DNA of 7,858 nt from an uncultured Mucilaginibacter sp. (GTDB lineage Bacteria > Bacteroidota > Bacteroidia > Sphingobacteriales > Sphingobacteriaceae), in the NCBI RefSeq assembly GCF_946481715.1, contig NZ_CAMLOV010000221.1:1-7858 (forward strand), in the 5' to 3' direction. A model generated the notes under the pieces. The model searched no databases. It worked only from the letters and a program-made list of their open reading frames with translations, and was not told the origin of the DNA. How positions within the stretch are numbered: position 1 is the stretch's first letter; each line of letters begins with the position of its first letter. Position numbers and translations under genes: made by a program. Shown piece after piece: positions 1 through 7,056 of the stretch.

Positions 1-1807
1 AATCATAAGCCCAGCCGGCGCCGGCAGTAAACTTGTTGTACCTCAGCATATCCATTACCCCCACAGCCGGGAACGCCACCTGGCAAAGGTCCGGTCGCTG
101 AGTAAGGGTAGCGCCGACCAGTAAGCCCCCGTTAGAGCCGCCAGAAATAGCGAGGTATTCTTTTGATGTGTATTTGTTATCTATAAGGTACTGCGCTGCG
201 GCAATAAAATCATCAAACACATTCTGCTTTTGCAATTTAGTACCGGCTAAGTGCCATTTTTCGCCATACTCGCCGCCGCCGCGCAGGTTAGGCACAGCAT
301 AGATGCCGCCATGCTCCAGCAAAATGATGTTAGAGGTGCTGAAGCCCGGTGTCATGCTCACGCTAAAACCACCATAGGCATAAAGCATAGTAGGGTTTTT
401 GCCGTTAAGCACCGTGCCTTTTTTGTAGGTAATGATCATTGGTACTTTGGTACCGTCTTTAGACGTATAAAACACCTGTTTAGATTCGTATAACGCCGGG
501 TTAAACTGCACCCCCGATTTTTTGTAGACAGTTGATTTACCGCTTGCTATATCATATTTAAAAATGGTGCTTGGGTATATGTAGGAGGTGAAGCTATAAT
601 AGGTTTCCTTCTCGTGTTTCTTGGCCCCAAAACCGCCTGCGGAGCCTACCGAAGGCAAAGCGATATCATGCTCAAATTTGCCGTTCATATCGTACTGCTT
701 CACCAGCGACGTAGCATCTTTTAAATACTCTGCAAATATTTTTCCGCCCCCGGTTGATACGCTTAATACATCCTTTGTTTCGGGGATCAAATCCTTCCAG
801 TTGTCCGGCTTAGGGCTTGATGCATCCACTGTTACCAGCCTGTAGTTTGGCGCATTAAGGTTGGTAAATATGTACAGCTTGCTCCCTACGTTGTCAATTA
901 CGCTGTGCTCTTTTTCAAAATTGTTTACAATGTTAACAATGGGGCTGTTAGGCACCAGCATATCTTTAATATAAAGCTCGTTACCTGTAGTAGATGTAGC
1001 TGCGCTAATAACCAGGAAGCGCTCATCTTCCGTTAACCCGGCACCAATATACCTGCGTGGGGTAACATCGCCGCCAAATATCATTTTATCTTCGGATTGC
1101 ACCGTGCCCAGCTTGTGGTAAAATAGTTTGTGGTATTGCGTTAAGCCGGCTAATTCGCTGCCGGCCTTTGGTTTATCGTAGCTGCTATAGTAAAAGCCAT
1201 CGTTTTTATACCATGCAATGCCCGAGAATTTTACATTGATCAACGTATCGCCTACCAGGCTCTTGTCGGCTGTTTTAATAACGATAACCTTACGCCAGTC
1301 CGATCCGCCTTCTGAGATCTGGTAAGCGGCAAGGCTGCCATCCTTAGAGAAATTGATGCCGGCGAGCGAGGTGGTGCCGTCTTTAGAAAACTTTGTAGGG
1401 TCCAGGAAAACCTCCGGTGTTCCCTCGCCCACTTGCCTGTATAGTAGGGCCTGGCTTTGCAGTCCGTCGTTTTTGTAAAAGTAAGTGTATTTACCTTCTT
1501 TAAACGGGGCGCTGTATTTCTCGTAATTCCATAAAACCTCCAGGCGCTTACGGATATCTTCGCGGAACGGTATCTGCCCTAAATAATCCTGTGTAACCTT
1601 ATTTTCTGCGGCAACCCAGGCTTTGGTGTCTTCGGCGCGGTCGTCTTCCTGCCAGCGGTATGGGTCGGGCACGGAGGTGCCAAAATAAGTATCGGTAACG
1701 TCGCCTTTTTTGGTTTGCGGGTAGGGTTGTGTTTTAATATTCATTTGAGCTTTGGTGTGGCTGCCTACTGCAAGGGCAATAGCCAGCAAGGGGATCATCT
1801 TTTTCAT
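1..1807 (-). CDS. Secreted prolyl oligopeptidase (peptidase family S9A), 3' end missing at the window edge
   Basis: This serine peptidase cleaves short peptides after proline and probably works in the periplasm. I translated the minus strand from the ATG at 1807 and found 602 codons without a stop, still open at base 1. Residues 1-20 look like a signal peptide: MKKM, a hydrophobic core LLAIALAV, and a likely cut after HTKA. The N-terminal S9 signature DPYRWQED lies near residue 50. A region of about 350 residues consistent with the beta-propeller follows. The C-terminal alpha/beta-hydrolase part begins around residue 440, with LYAYGGF at 475-481 (oxyanion-hole tyrosine region), NLRGGGEYGEKWH, and the nucleophile motif SGGSNGG with Ser558 (codon 134-136). 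This closely matches porcine prolyl oligopeptidase (Ser554, about 710 residues), so roughly 100 residues, including the catalytic Asp and His, lie beyond the left edge. The secreted form agrees with the periplasmic enzyme of Elizabethkingia. It is transcribed as a separate unit from the peroxidase gene upstream, with a strong palindrome between them. Identity is very secure. Confidence 0.96.
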   Translation of the reverse strand, partial: MKKMIPLLAIALAVGSHTKAQMNIKTQPYPQTKKGDVTDTYFGTSVPDPYRWQEDDRAEDTKAWVAAENKVTQDYLGQIPFREDIRKRLEVLWNYEKYSAPFKEGKYTYFYKNDGLQSQALLYRQVGEGTPEVFLDPTKFSKDGTTSLAGINFSKDGSLAAYQISEGGSDWRKVIVIKTADKSLVGDTLINVKFSGIAWYKNDGFYYSSYDKPKAGSELAGLTQYHKLFYHKLGTVQSEDKMIFGGDVTPRRYIGAGLTEDERFLVISAATSTTGNELYIKDMLVPNSPIVNIVNNFEKEHSVIDNVGSKLYIFTNLNAPNYRLVTVDASSPKPDNWKDLIPETKDVLSVSTGGGKIFAEYLKDATSLVKQYDMNGKFEHDIALPSVGSAGGFGAKKHEKETYYSFTSYIYPSTIFKYDIASGKSTVYKKSGVQFNPALYESKQVFYTSKDGTKVPMIITYKKGTVLNGKNPTMLYAYGGFSVSMTPGFSTSNIILLEHGGIYAVPNLRGGGEYGEKWHLAGTKLQKQNVFDDFIAAAQYLIDNKYTSKEYLAISGGSNGGLLVGATLTQRPDLCQVAFPAVGVMDMLRYNKFTAGAGWAYD

Positions 1808-1823
1808 TTTACTGCGATAAGAG

Positions 1824-1854
1824 TTAAGGCTAATATAAAATTAAAAAGCCTTAA
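1824..1854 (-). promoter_or_regulatory. Inverted repeat in the leader of the prolyl oligopeptidase gene
   Basis: Perfect 8-base arms TTAAGGCT (1824-1831) and AGCCTTAA (1847-1854) flank a 15-base AT-rich spacer. The repeat ends 16 bases before the ATG at 1807. It could be a regulator's binding site or an mRNA hairpin near the start codon. There is no T-run suited to a terminator. A weak -7-like TATATTAG falls inside the repeat, but no -33 element stands at the right distance, so I do not call a promoter. The arms are seen directly; a role is inferred. Confidence 0.4.
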
Positions 1855-2040
1855 TCGGAACTCAAATTATTGCGAAGCGAAAGGTGTCAAAATTGCTGGA
1901 CCATATTTTTTGTAAATAAAAAGCTTTCCGGATGGCAAGATTTCAGGCAGAAATTCTTGCAAAAAGAGCATCCCCCAAAAATTAAAGGCAAGCACGCAAA
2001 AAGCACAGAAATTTGAAGAAAAGCACCGATTTTTCAACGA

Positions 2041-2066
2041 AAAAGGAGGCAAATTTGCCTCCTTTT
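2041..2066 (-). terminator. Palindromic terminator of the glutathione peroxidase gene
   Basis: A 26-base perfect palindrome has the half-site AAAAGGAGGCAAA. As RNA it gives a GC-rich stem (GGAGGC/GCCTCC) extended by A/U pairs around an AAAUUU loop. It begins 21 bases beyond the stop of the peroxidase gene. On the minus strand the stem is followed by TTTTTCG, a short U-tract. On the plus strand it is followed by TTTTGTATTTTTC, so it could terminate in both directions, although no plus-strand gene ends here. It separates the peroxidase transcript from the prolyl oligopeptidase gene downstream. Confidence 0.75.
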
Positions 2067-2087
2067 GTATTTTTCTTCCGGTAAAAA

Positions 2088-2603
2088 TTACAACGCGCTG
2101 GTGATGGCCGGGTCCAAAGGTTTGGTAGCCGAGCGGTAGCGGTGTATTAATTTGCCGTTCTCATCAATCAGGAATTTTTCGAAGTTCCATTTAATGTCGC
2201 CTGTAAAATCGGGGTTAGCGGCGGTGGTTAAGTACTTAAATAAGGGGTTTATGTCTAAGCCGGTAACGCTTACTTTACCACTCATAGGGAAGGTAACGTT
2301 AAAGTTATCATGGCAAAAGGTTTTAATATCCTGTTCGGTACCTGGTTCCTGCCCGCCAAAGTTATTCGCCGGGAACCCAACAACAACCAATTTGTCTTTA
2401 TACTGCTCCGCAAGCTTCTGCAAATCAGTATATTGTACCGTGTAGCCACATTTAGAAGCTGTGTTTACAATAAGTACTTTTTTGCCCTTGTATTTGGCAA
2501 GCGAAAAGTCTTTCCCATCGATAGACTTCAGTTTAAAATCGTATACCGATGATGGTGCAGATGTTACAAACATCAGCGTAAGTATTAATGCAAGTGTTTT
2601 CAT
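2088..2603 (-). CDS. Exported glutathione peroxidase family protein (thioredoxin-type, Cys-based)
   Basis: This 171-residue thiol peroxidase reduces hydrogen or lipid peroxides; members of this bacterial type are usually recycled by thioredoxin rather than glutathione. Residues 1-16 (MKTLALILTLMFVTSA) form a signal peptide, so the enzyme is probably periplasmic. The thioredoxin-fold core shows VNTASKCGYT with peroxidatic Cys52, the tetrad residue Gln85 in NNFGGQEPG, and Trp139-Asn140 in WNFEKF. Cys97 in TFCHDNFNVTFPM stands where the resolving cysteine lies in two-Cys enzymes. The plant-type middle cysteine (FPCNQF) is alanine here (FPANNF). The position equivalent to selenocysteine is an ordinary cysteine codon. 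Length fits the family plus a leader. The gene follows ybeY after 45 bases and has a possible promoter of its own overlapping the ybeY end. The family is certain; the electron donor is inferred. Confidence 0.95.
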   Translation of the reverse strand: MKTLALILTLMFVTSAPSSVYDFKLKSIDGKDFSLAKYKGKKVLIVNTASKCGYTVQYTDLQKLAEQYKDKLVVVGFPANNFGGQEPGTEQDIKTFCHDNFNVTFPMSGKVSVTGLDINPLFKYLTTAANPDFTGDIKWNFEKFLIDENGKLIHRYRSATKPLDPAITSAL

Positions 2604-2637
2604 TGGTTAAAAAATTGGAGATGAATATTTTATACTG

Positions 2638-2670
2638 TAAAAGTAGTATTAAAAACTTCTTTCAGCCAAA
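2638..2670 (-). promoter_or_regulatory. Possible Bacteroidetes-type promoter of the glutathione peroxidase gene
   Basis: On the minus strand TTTG (2667-2670), a 21-base spacer and TACTTTTA (2638-2645) resemble the primary-sigma consensus TTTG / TAnnTTTG, with one mismatch in the -7 element. The -33 part lies inside the last codons of ybeY. If it is used, the peroxidase gene can be expressed apart from the upstream operon. The region is AT-rich, so a chance match is possible. Confidence 0.35.
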
Positions 2671-3074
2671 TAATGATCTTCTTTTAAAGTCATTTTCTTC
2701 TTATCCGGTGCAGATTTATCTTTATAACCTAACAAATGCAAGGCTCCATGTATCATCACCCGGTGCAACTCCTGGCTTTCGGTAACAGCAAATTTTGCCG
2801 CATTCTCCCGGATGCGCTCTATTGAAATAAAAATATCCCCAACTATGGTACCTTTTTCCTCCGAATTATCAAAGGTGATGATATCGGTATAGGTATCATG
2901 ATCCAGGTATTGCTGGTTTATTTGCAGCAGGTACTCGTCCGAGCAAAAAATGTAATTGAGTTCGGCCAGCGTAAACCCCTCTGAAACAATGGCATCGGTG
3001 ATCCATTTGCGTACCGGGGTTTTGTTTTTTAGTTTATAGCTTATGCCTTCTTCGAAGAAACTTATAGCGGGCAT
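2649..3074 (-). CDS. ybeY: Endoribonuclease YbeY (16S rRNA 3'-end maturation)
   Basis: YbeY is a metal-dependent RNase that takes part in 16S rRNA 3' processing and ribosome quality control in the cytoplasm. The 141-residue product has the family core: NxxYLDHDTYTDIITFD (53-69), GDIFIS (79-84), and the metal-site segment HGALHLLGYKDK (109-120). His109 and His113 fit the first two ligands of the usual H-x3-H-x5-H motif; the third position (GYDH in E. coli) is Asp119, within GYKDK. As I recall, this variant is common in Bacteroidetes. Length is typical for the phylum. The ATG at 3074 overlaps the stop of the ATP-binding gene by one base (TAATG), which implies translational coupling, and no Shine-Dalgarno sequence precedes it. 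It is the last gene of the three-gene operon. Confidence 0.95.
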   Translation of the reverse strand: MPAISFFEEGISYKLKNKTPVRKWITDAIVSEGFTLAELNYIFCSDEYLLQINQQYLDHDTYTDIITFDNSEEKGTIVGDIFISIERIRENAAKFAVTESQELHRVMIHGALHLLGYKDKSAPDKKKMTLKEDHYLAERSF

Positions 3075-3496
3075 TATATTTTAAAGTGTAGTTCTACCTC
3101 GTTGCCACGGGCGTTAAATATACATTGGTCGGCAAGATGTTTAAGTATAAACACCCCCCGGCCGGTAAGCTCTTCCAGCTTATCCGGAGCGGTTGGATCA
3201 GCAAGGTTGTTATAGTCAAACCCTGCGCCTCTATCAGCAATGGTCCATATTACGCGCTTTGGTTCAACCTCGGCATTTACAATAACCAGCTTTTCTTCAT
3301 CAAGCTTGTTGCCGTGTACAATAGCATTCACCACCGCTTCATTAAGGCAGGTCATCATATTGGCAAAAGTATCGTCACTAACCCGGTATTTATCAGCTAT
3401 TTCTTCTATCAAAGCCTCCAGCTGGTTTATGCTTTCGTATTTTGATGGGAGTTGTAGCGTATATAATTGCCCCGCCTGCACGTTTGGCTGCTCCAT
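3074..3496 (-). CDS. Small GHKL ATP-binding protein, anti-sigma factor (RsbW/SpoIIAB) type
   Basis: This is a stand-alone HATPase_c domain of the kind found in serine-kinase anti-sigma factors. From the ATG at 3496 the protein has 140 residues. The N-box is LNEAVVNAIVHGN (51-63, with Glu53 and Asn57), the G1 box is DRGAGFD (88-94), and the G2 box is GRGVFI (112-117), so the ATP site looks complete. There is no signal peptide, membrane segment or receiver domain. I preferred this ATG to an in-frame TTG at 3520: the TTG start would overlap the upstream gene by 23 bases, whereas the ATG sits one base after its stop (TGA-C-ATG). Its end overlaps ybeY by one base. The usual partners, a sigma factor and a STAS anti-anti-sigma protein, are not in the window, so the target is unknown. 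It could bind or phosphorylate a distant partner, or only sense nucleotide. Confidence 0.9.
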   Translation of the reverse strand: MEQPNVQAGQLYTLQLPSKYESINQLEALIEEIADKYRVSDDTFANMMTCLNEAVVNAIVHGNKLDEEKLVIVNAEVEPKRVIWTIADRGAGFDYNNLADPTAPDKLEELTGRGVFILKHLADQCIFNARGNEVELHFKI

Positions 3497-3497
3497 G

Positions 3498-6400
3498 TCA
3501 TTTAGCGTTAAGTTGATCAAAGTATAGTTTTATTTTTTGCCTGTAATACAAATTTAGTGCCGATGGCACCGTTTTAAGCTGTTCTGTTTGCTTTGTCTTC
3601 ACCTGTTCGTAATCCTGCAGGGCTTTTATATATCCCGGCGGCATATCAGTAGCTGCCCGCGACTCCCGTTTCTGGTCTTGCTCGCGCTGTTGCTCTGCCT
3701 TTTCTGCCTCCAGCAGCCTTGTTTGTATTTGCTGCTGCCTTTTTATTGATTCATCGGTAATTCTCCTGTTTACGAGATCGTTCTCAGTTTGTTCCATTTC
3801 TTTTGCAATTTTATCCAAATTGCCCGGTTTTCCTACACCATCCTTATTATTTTGGCTGTTTATTTGCTGTAGCGTTTGCCTAATCAGCTGCTGTTCGCGG
3901 GCCAAACGCGCCAGTTGCTCGCTCATGCCTGCACCCTGGCCGGACTTACCGTTTTTGATTTGCTGCTGCCCGGGTTGCTGGCCTTGCTGCTGCATTTGCT
4001 CGCGTGCCTTTTGCATGTTCTCATTCAGCTTTTGCTGCATTTTACTTAGTTGCGACATGGATGGCTGCCCGCTTTTCCCCTTGCCGCCCTTGCTTTTATT
4101 CATCATCTTCTGCAACTGGTCAAGCGCCTCGCTCAGCATCAGGGCGAGGTTATTCATGGATGTCATGGCAAATTGTTGGTTGCGCATAGCCTCGGCAGTC
4201 CGGCGGTCGCCAAGTTTCTCAAGCGCCTGGTCTATCATGGTGTTTATGGTAGTCACCTCTTTGTTTACTGTTGATTGTATTTGCGGCACACGCCGGCTTA
4301 GGGCATACAGGCTATCCTCTGCGGTTTTTAAATTGTCTTTTATATCCTTTTGGCTTTGCGCCAGTTTGGTATAGTTAGGGTCTGATGGGGTGGTCGTGCG
4401 CAACTGCTGCATCAACTTCTCCTGGCTGAACGAGCTGTTTACCAATGATTTTAAAAGCTCGCGCAATTGCCGGGCATCAACGGTGTTTTGGCTTTCTTCG
4501 CCTTCGGCTTCCTCCTGCTGCATTTTTTGAGCCAGTTCCTTCATTTGCTTGGCTGCCGATTGCTGCGATTTTGATGCCTGCCGGCGGTTTTGCTTCTTAA
4601 GGCTTTCGCTGCTTTGGTCCATCTGCTGCTCAATGGATTGCTTTTCTTTTTCGGGATTCTCGAAGTCTTCTTTTTTTCCGTTTTGCTCGTTTGTATTTTG
4701 CAGGTCGTCCATCGATTTTTTAACGGCGTCGAAATCCTTGTTTAGTTTTTCCTGCTTTTGCAGATCTTGCTTGTTATCGCCATCCTTTTGCGTTTTCTCG
4801 GCAAGCTGCTGCTGCTCGGTGGCCAGTTGGTCTAACTGGTTTATTACCTGGTTTAGCTTCTGTTCAAACTCCAGCTTTTTGTACAGCTCCAACATGCGGT
4901 CGAGCTCCTTTTTCAGCGATTTATTATCGTTCTGCATCTTAGAGAGCTCATCGCGGGTAGAATCCTTCTGGTCTTGATCTAACAGCTTTTGCAGTTTCTC
5001 CAGCATATCTTTGGTCTTGTCGTCCAGCACATTATTAAACAAATCCTCTATTTGCTTCTGCTTTTCCAGCAGTTCTTCGTTTTGCTTAAAGTTTTCCTGT
5101 CGGTTATACAGGTTCTTTTTATTCTCTTTTTGAACATCTTTTACCAGTTGTTCCAGATCTTTACGCTTTTGCAATAACTCTTCTACCTGTTTCTTCTCAT
5201 CAAACGACAGGTTGTTTTTATCCAGCAAGGCCTGGTTTAACTTTTGCGCATCTTTTTCTATCTGCGTCGCCAGCTTCACCGCCGAGGCCATTTTGTCTTT
5301 TACAGCTTGGCTGCTTGCATTTAGTTGTTCTGCCAGGGCAGCGGCATCTGGTACGGTTAAAGTATGTTCCGGCGAACGGGTAGTTTTAGGGCCATTTACA
5401 CCGTCATTGTCGGCCACCTCAAAATAATAATTAACTACGTCGCCGGGTTTTATGCCGGTCTCTTTTAGGCTCCAAAAATGGAAGAAGCCGGTTTGCGTGA
5501 CCGATAAATCCGCCTTAACCGTTTTGGCGAATGACTTTTCCCTTCCTTTTTCTCCAATTTTATAATGGAAGGTAAGAGAAGAGAAGCCATGATCGTCCTG
5601 TATTTTGCCATTGAAGTAAATGGCTTTAAGGCTAATGCTGTCGGGCTTTTCCTTCACTTCAATTAACGGGGCTTCATCTGCAACCACGCTGATGCGGTAA
5701 CTGGCAGAATCACTGCGCTTAACCGAATTGTTTAAAGGGCTAACGTTGTATGATGTGTTCTTGAGGATACGTTCGCGATGCTCAAAAAGGTCTCCTTCTG
5801 ATGGTTGGATTGCGATATTGCTATTATTGATGCGGAACAACAGCGAGTTTGTGTTTTGCGTATGGAACGCCCAGTTTACAACCGTCCCGGCGGGCAAGGT
5901 AAGGTCGCCCGCGTTGGCAATAATTTCATTTTTTTTATGGAGATAGGCGGGGTAGCTTAGTTCCGCATCAAAATGAAGCAAAACGGGTTTTAGGTGAACT
6001 TTAATCTCGTACGGCACCGAGGTAAAGCCATTGCCGAATAGCTTGAACGATGTGTTCCGCTGCAAATTGGTAAACAGGTAATGGAAACGGCTGATATTTT
6101 CCTTATCCAGCTTGAATGTATTTGTTGCGGTTTCTACGTAAACATCCGAAGGTAGCTTGTCCCCGGTGAGTTTCAGCTCCAGCTTAAAGTCCTCGCCCTG
6201 TACGGCCGACAGGTTTTTATTCAGAAGGAGAAATTGAAAGGGCGCAACGGGAGCAAAGTATTCATTATGGCGGATAAGCCTTTTTGTACTCTCGGTAAGG
6301 ATGGATGGCGCAGCAAATGCAATAACGCAGATAATGGCAGCCGGCGGGATGACATACTTAAGGTATTTATTATTCTCGCGGATGTTTACGGCCGAGGGAA

Positions 6401-6839
6401 AGCTTACCGGTTTAAGCGTTTCTATCTTTTGGCTAATGCTGGCTTCTATCAGTTCGCGGTGGTCAGCGTTTTTGAGCGACTGCTTTTTTAGCTGCAGGGT
6501 GTTCAGCAGCTTATCGTTCACATCATTAAAATGCTTGCCAATGATCTCTGCTGCCTGGTCGTGGGTAAGGGTTTTGCCCAATTGCAGGCGTGCCAGTAAC
6601 GGCGGTAACACCAGCCATGCTATTAAACTAAGGTTTAATATAATGAAAAAGTAAAACAGGATAGTACGAAGCGTAGTGTTGAAATTGCCAAAATACTCGC
6701 CCAAAGTAATTACAACGTATGCCGAAAATATGCCCGCACCCAAAAATATCAGCCCGCGCAGCAGGTTGTTATAATGGTATTTGCGGATGAAGGTGTTGAT
6801 CTTATCGATCAGCAGGTCGTAATTTTCAGCGGGCGTCAT
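3498..6839 (-). CDS. DUF4175-like membrane protein with a large, probably periplasmic coiled-coil region
   Basis: The function of this 1113-residue protein is not known. Hydrophobic segments lie at about 28-48, 57-82 and 160-180. Positive charges (RKYHYNNLLR, LARLQLGK, RENNKYLK) favour a cytosolic N-terminus and export of everything after the third helix. Residues 185-500 look beta-rich, with Ig-like character around SYPAYL (295-300) and YFEVADNDG (472-480). From about 500 to 1090 the chain is very rich in Gln, Lys, Glu and Asp with heptad-like helices, broken by Gly/Gln/Ser-rich linkers at about 913-930 and 949-972. No catalytic motif is recognisable. Size, topology and Gln-rich C-terminal half match proteins annotated DUF4175 in Bacteroidetes; I base that name on overall resemblance. 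It is the first gene of an operon with the GHKL protein and ybeY, and has a good promoter upstream. A scaffold or stalk in the envelope is a reasonable guess only. Confidence 0.85.
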   Translation of the reverse strand: MTPAENYDLLIDKINTFIRKYHYNNLLRGLIFLGAGIFSAYVVITLGEYFGNFNTTLRTILFYFFIILNLSLIAWLVLPPLLARLQLGKTLTHDQAAEIIGKHFNDVNDKLLNTLQLKKQSLKNADHRELIEASISQKIETLKPVSFPSAVNIRENNKYLKYVIPPAAIICVIAFAAPSILTESTKRLIRHNEYFAPVAPFQFLLLNKNLSAVQGEDFKLELKLTGDKLPSDVYVETATNTFKLDKENISRFHYLFTNLQRNTSFKLFGNGFTSVPYEIKVHLKPVLLHFDAELSYPAYLHKKNEIIANAGDLTLPAGTVVNWAFHTQNTNSLLFRINNSNIAIQPSEGDLFEHRERILKNTSYNVSPLNNSVKRSDSASYRISVVADEAPLIEVKEKPDSISLKAIYFNGKIQDDHGFSSLTFHYKIGEKGREKSFAKTVKADLSVTQTGFFHFWSLKETGIKPGDVVNYYFEVADNDGVNGPKTTRSPEHTLTVPDAAALAEQLNASSQAVKDKMASAVKLATQIEKDAQKLNQALLDKNNLSFDEKKQVEELLQKRKDLEQLVKDVQKENKKNLYNRQENFKQNEELLEKQKQIEDLFNNVLDDKTKDMLEKLQKLLDQDQKDSTRDELSKMQNDNKSLKKELDRMLELYKKLEFEQKLNQVINQLDQLATEQQQLAEKTQKDGDNKQDLQKQEKLNKDFDAVKKSMDDLQNTNEQNGKKEDFENPEKEKQSIEQQMDQSSESLKKQNRRQASKSQQSAAKQMKELAQKMQQEEAEGEESQNTVDARQLRELLKSLVNSSFSQEKLMQQLRTTTPSDPNYTKLAQSQKDIKDNLKTAEDSLYALSRRVPQIQSTVNKEVTTINTMIDQALEKLGDRRTAEAMRNQQFAMTSMNNLALMLSEALDQLQKMMNKSKGGKGKSGQPSMSQLSKMQQKLNENMQKAREQMQQQGQQPGQQQIKNGKSGQGAGMSEQLARLAREQQLIRQTLQQINSQNNKDGVGKPGNLDKIAKEMEQTENDLVNRRITDESIKRQQQIQTRLLEAEKAEQQREQDQKRESRAATDMPPGYIKALQDYEQVKTKQTEQLKTVPSALNLYYRQKIKLYFDQLNAK
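3924..3995 (-). repeat. Gln/Gly-rich low-complexity segment within the DUF4175-like gene
   Basis: Codons 949-972 encode a linker dominated by glutamine with glycine, proline and lysine (for example QQQGQQPGQQQ). On the plus strand it shows as repeated TGCTGC/TTGCTG runs. It separates two helical stretches of the coiled-coil region and is the most likely place in the gene for length variation between strains. Confidence 0.6.
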
Positions 6840-6927
6840 AAAATGGCTAAGCTACCAATGTACCGAATAAAACGAAAATAAGTGTTTAAATAATATGTAA
6901 GGTAAATTTTTATGCGATCATCGTCGG

Positions 6928-6958
6928 CAAACCTACTATTAATCAATCATTAAGCAAC
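6928..6958 (-). promoter_or_regulatory. Probable promoter of the DUF4175-GHKL-ybeY operon
   Basis: On the minus strand GTTG (6955-6958), a 19-base spacer and a perfect -7 element TAGGTTTG (6928-6935) match the Bacteroidetes primary-sigma consensus. Transcription would begin near 6920, leaving an AT-rich leader of about 80 bases before the ATG at 6839. This is the best match upstream of the operon. No second promoter was looked for inside the genes. Confidence 0.5.
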
Positions 6959-7056
6959 CAGAACCGACATTCGTAACAAACCGGTGCTTTCAGACTCTAA
7001 ACGTTGCGCGCTCAAATCTAAGCTTTAAGGCTTTGCCCAAACCAACTTTTACATAT

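Noticed and set aside
1867..2052. 61-codon minus-strand open frame between the peroxidase and peptidase genes
   Set aside because: It starts inside the terminator palindrome, has no start context, and its Phe/Cys-rich product resembles translated A-rich intergenic DNA.
2152..2445. 97-codon plus-strand open frame over the peroxidase gene
   Set aside because: It is fully antisense to a gene with conserved catalytic motifs and has no recognisable features. The frames at 2310-2552, 3125-3445 and 3240-3527 are similar shadows.
3820..4374. 184-codon open frame on the plus strand, opposite the DUF4175-like gene
   Set aside because: Its Cys/Ser/Leu-rich composition is what the complement of Gln/Lys/Glu/Ala codons gives. 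It has no domain and lies wholly inside a convincing gene. The plus-strand frames at 4549-4977 and 4989-5177 fail for the same reason.
6996..7038. Promoter for the membrane-protein gene (TTG followed by TAAGGCTTTG)
   Set aside because: The spacing from TTG is acceptable, but the -7 element has two extra bases between TA and TTTG, so it does not fit the consensus.
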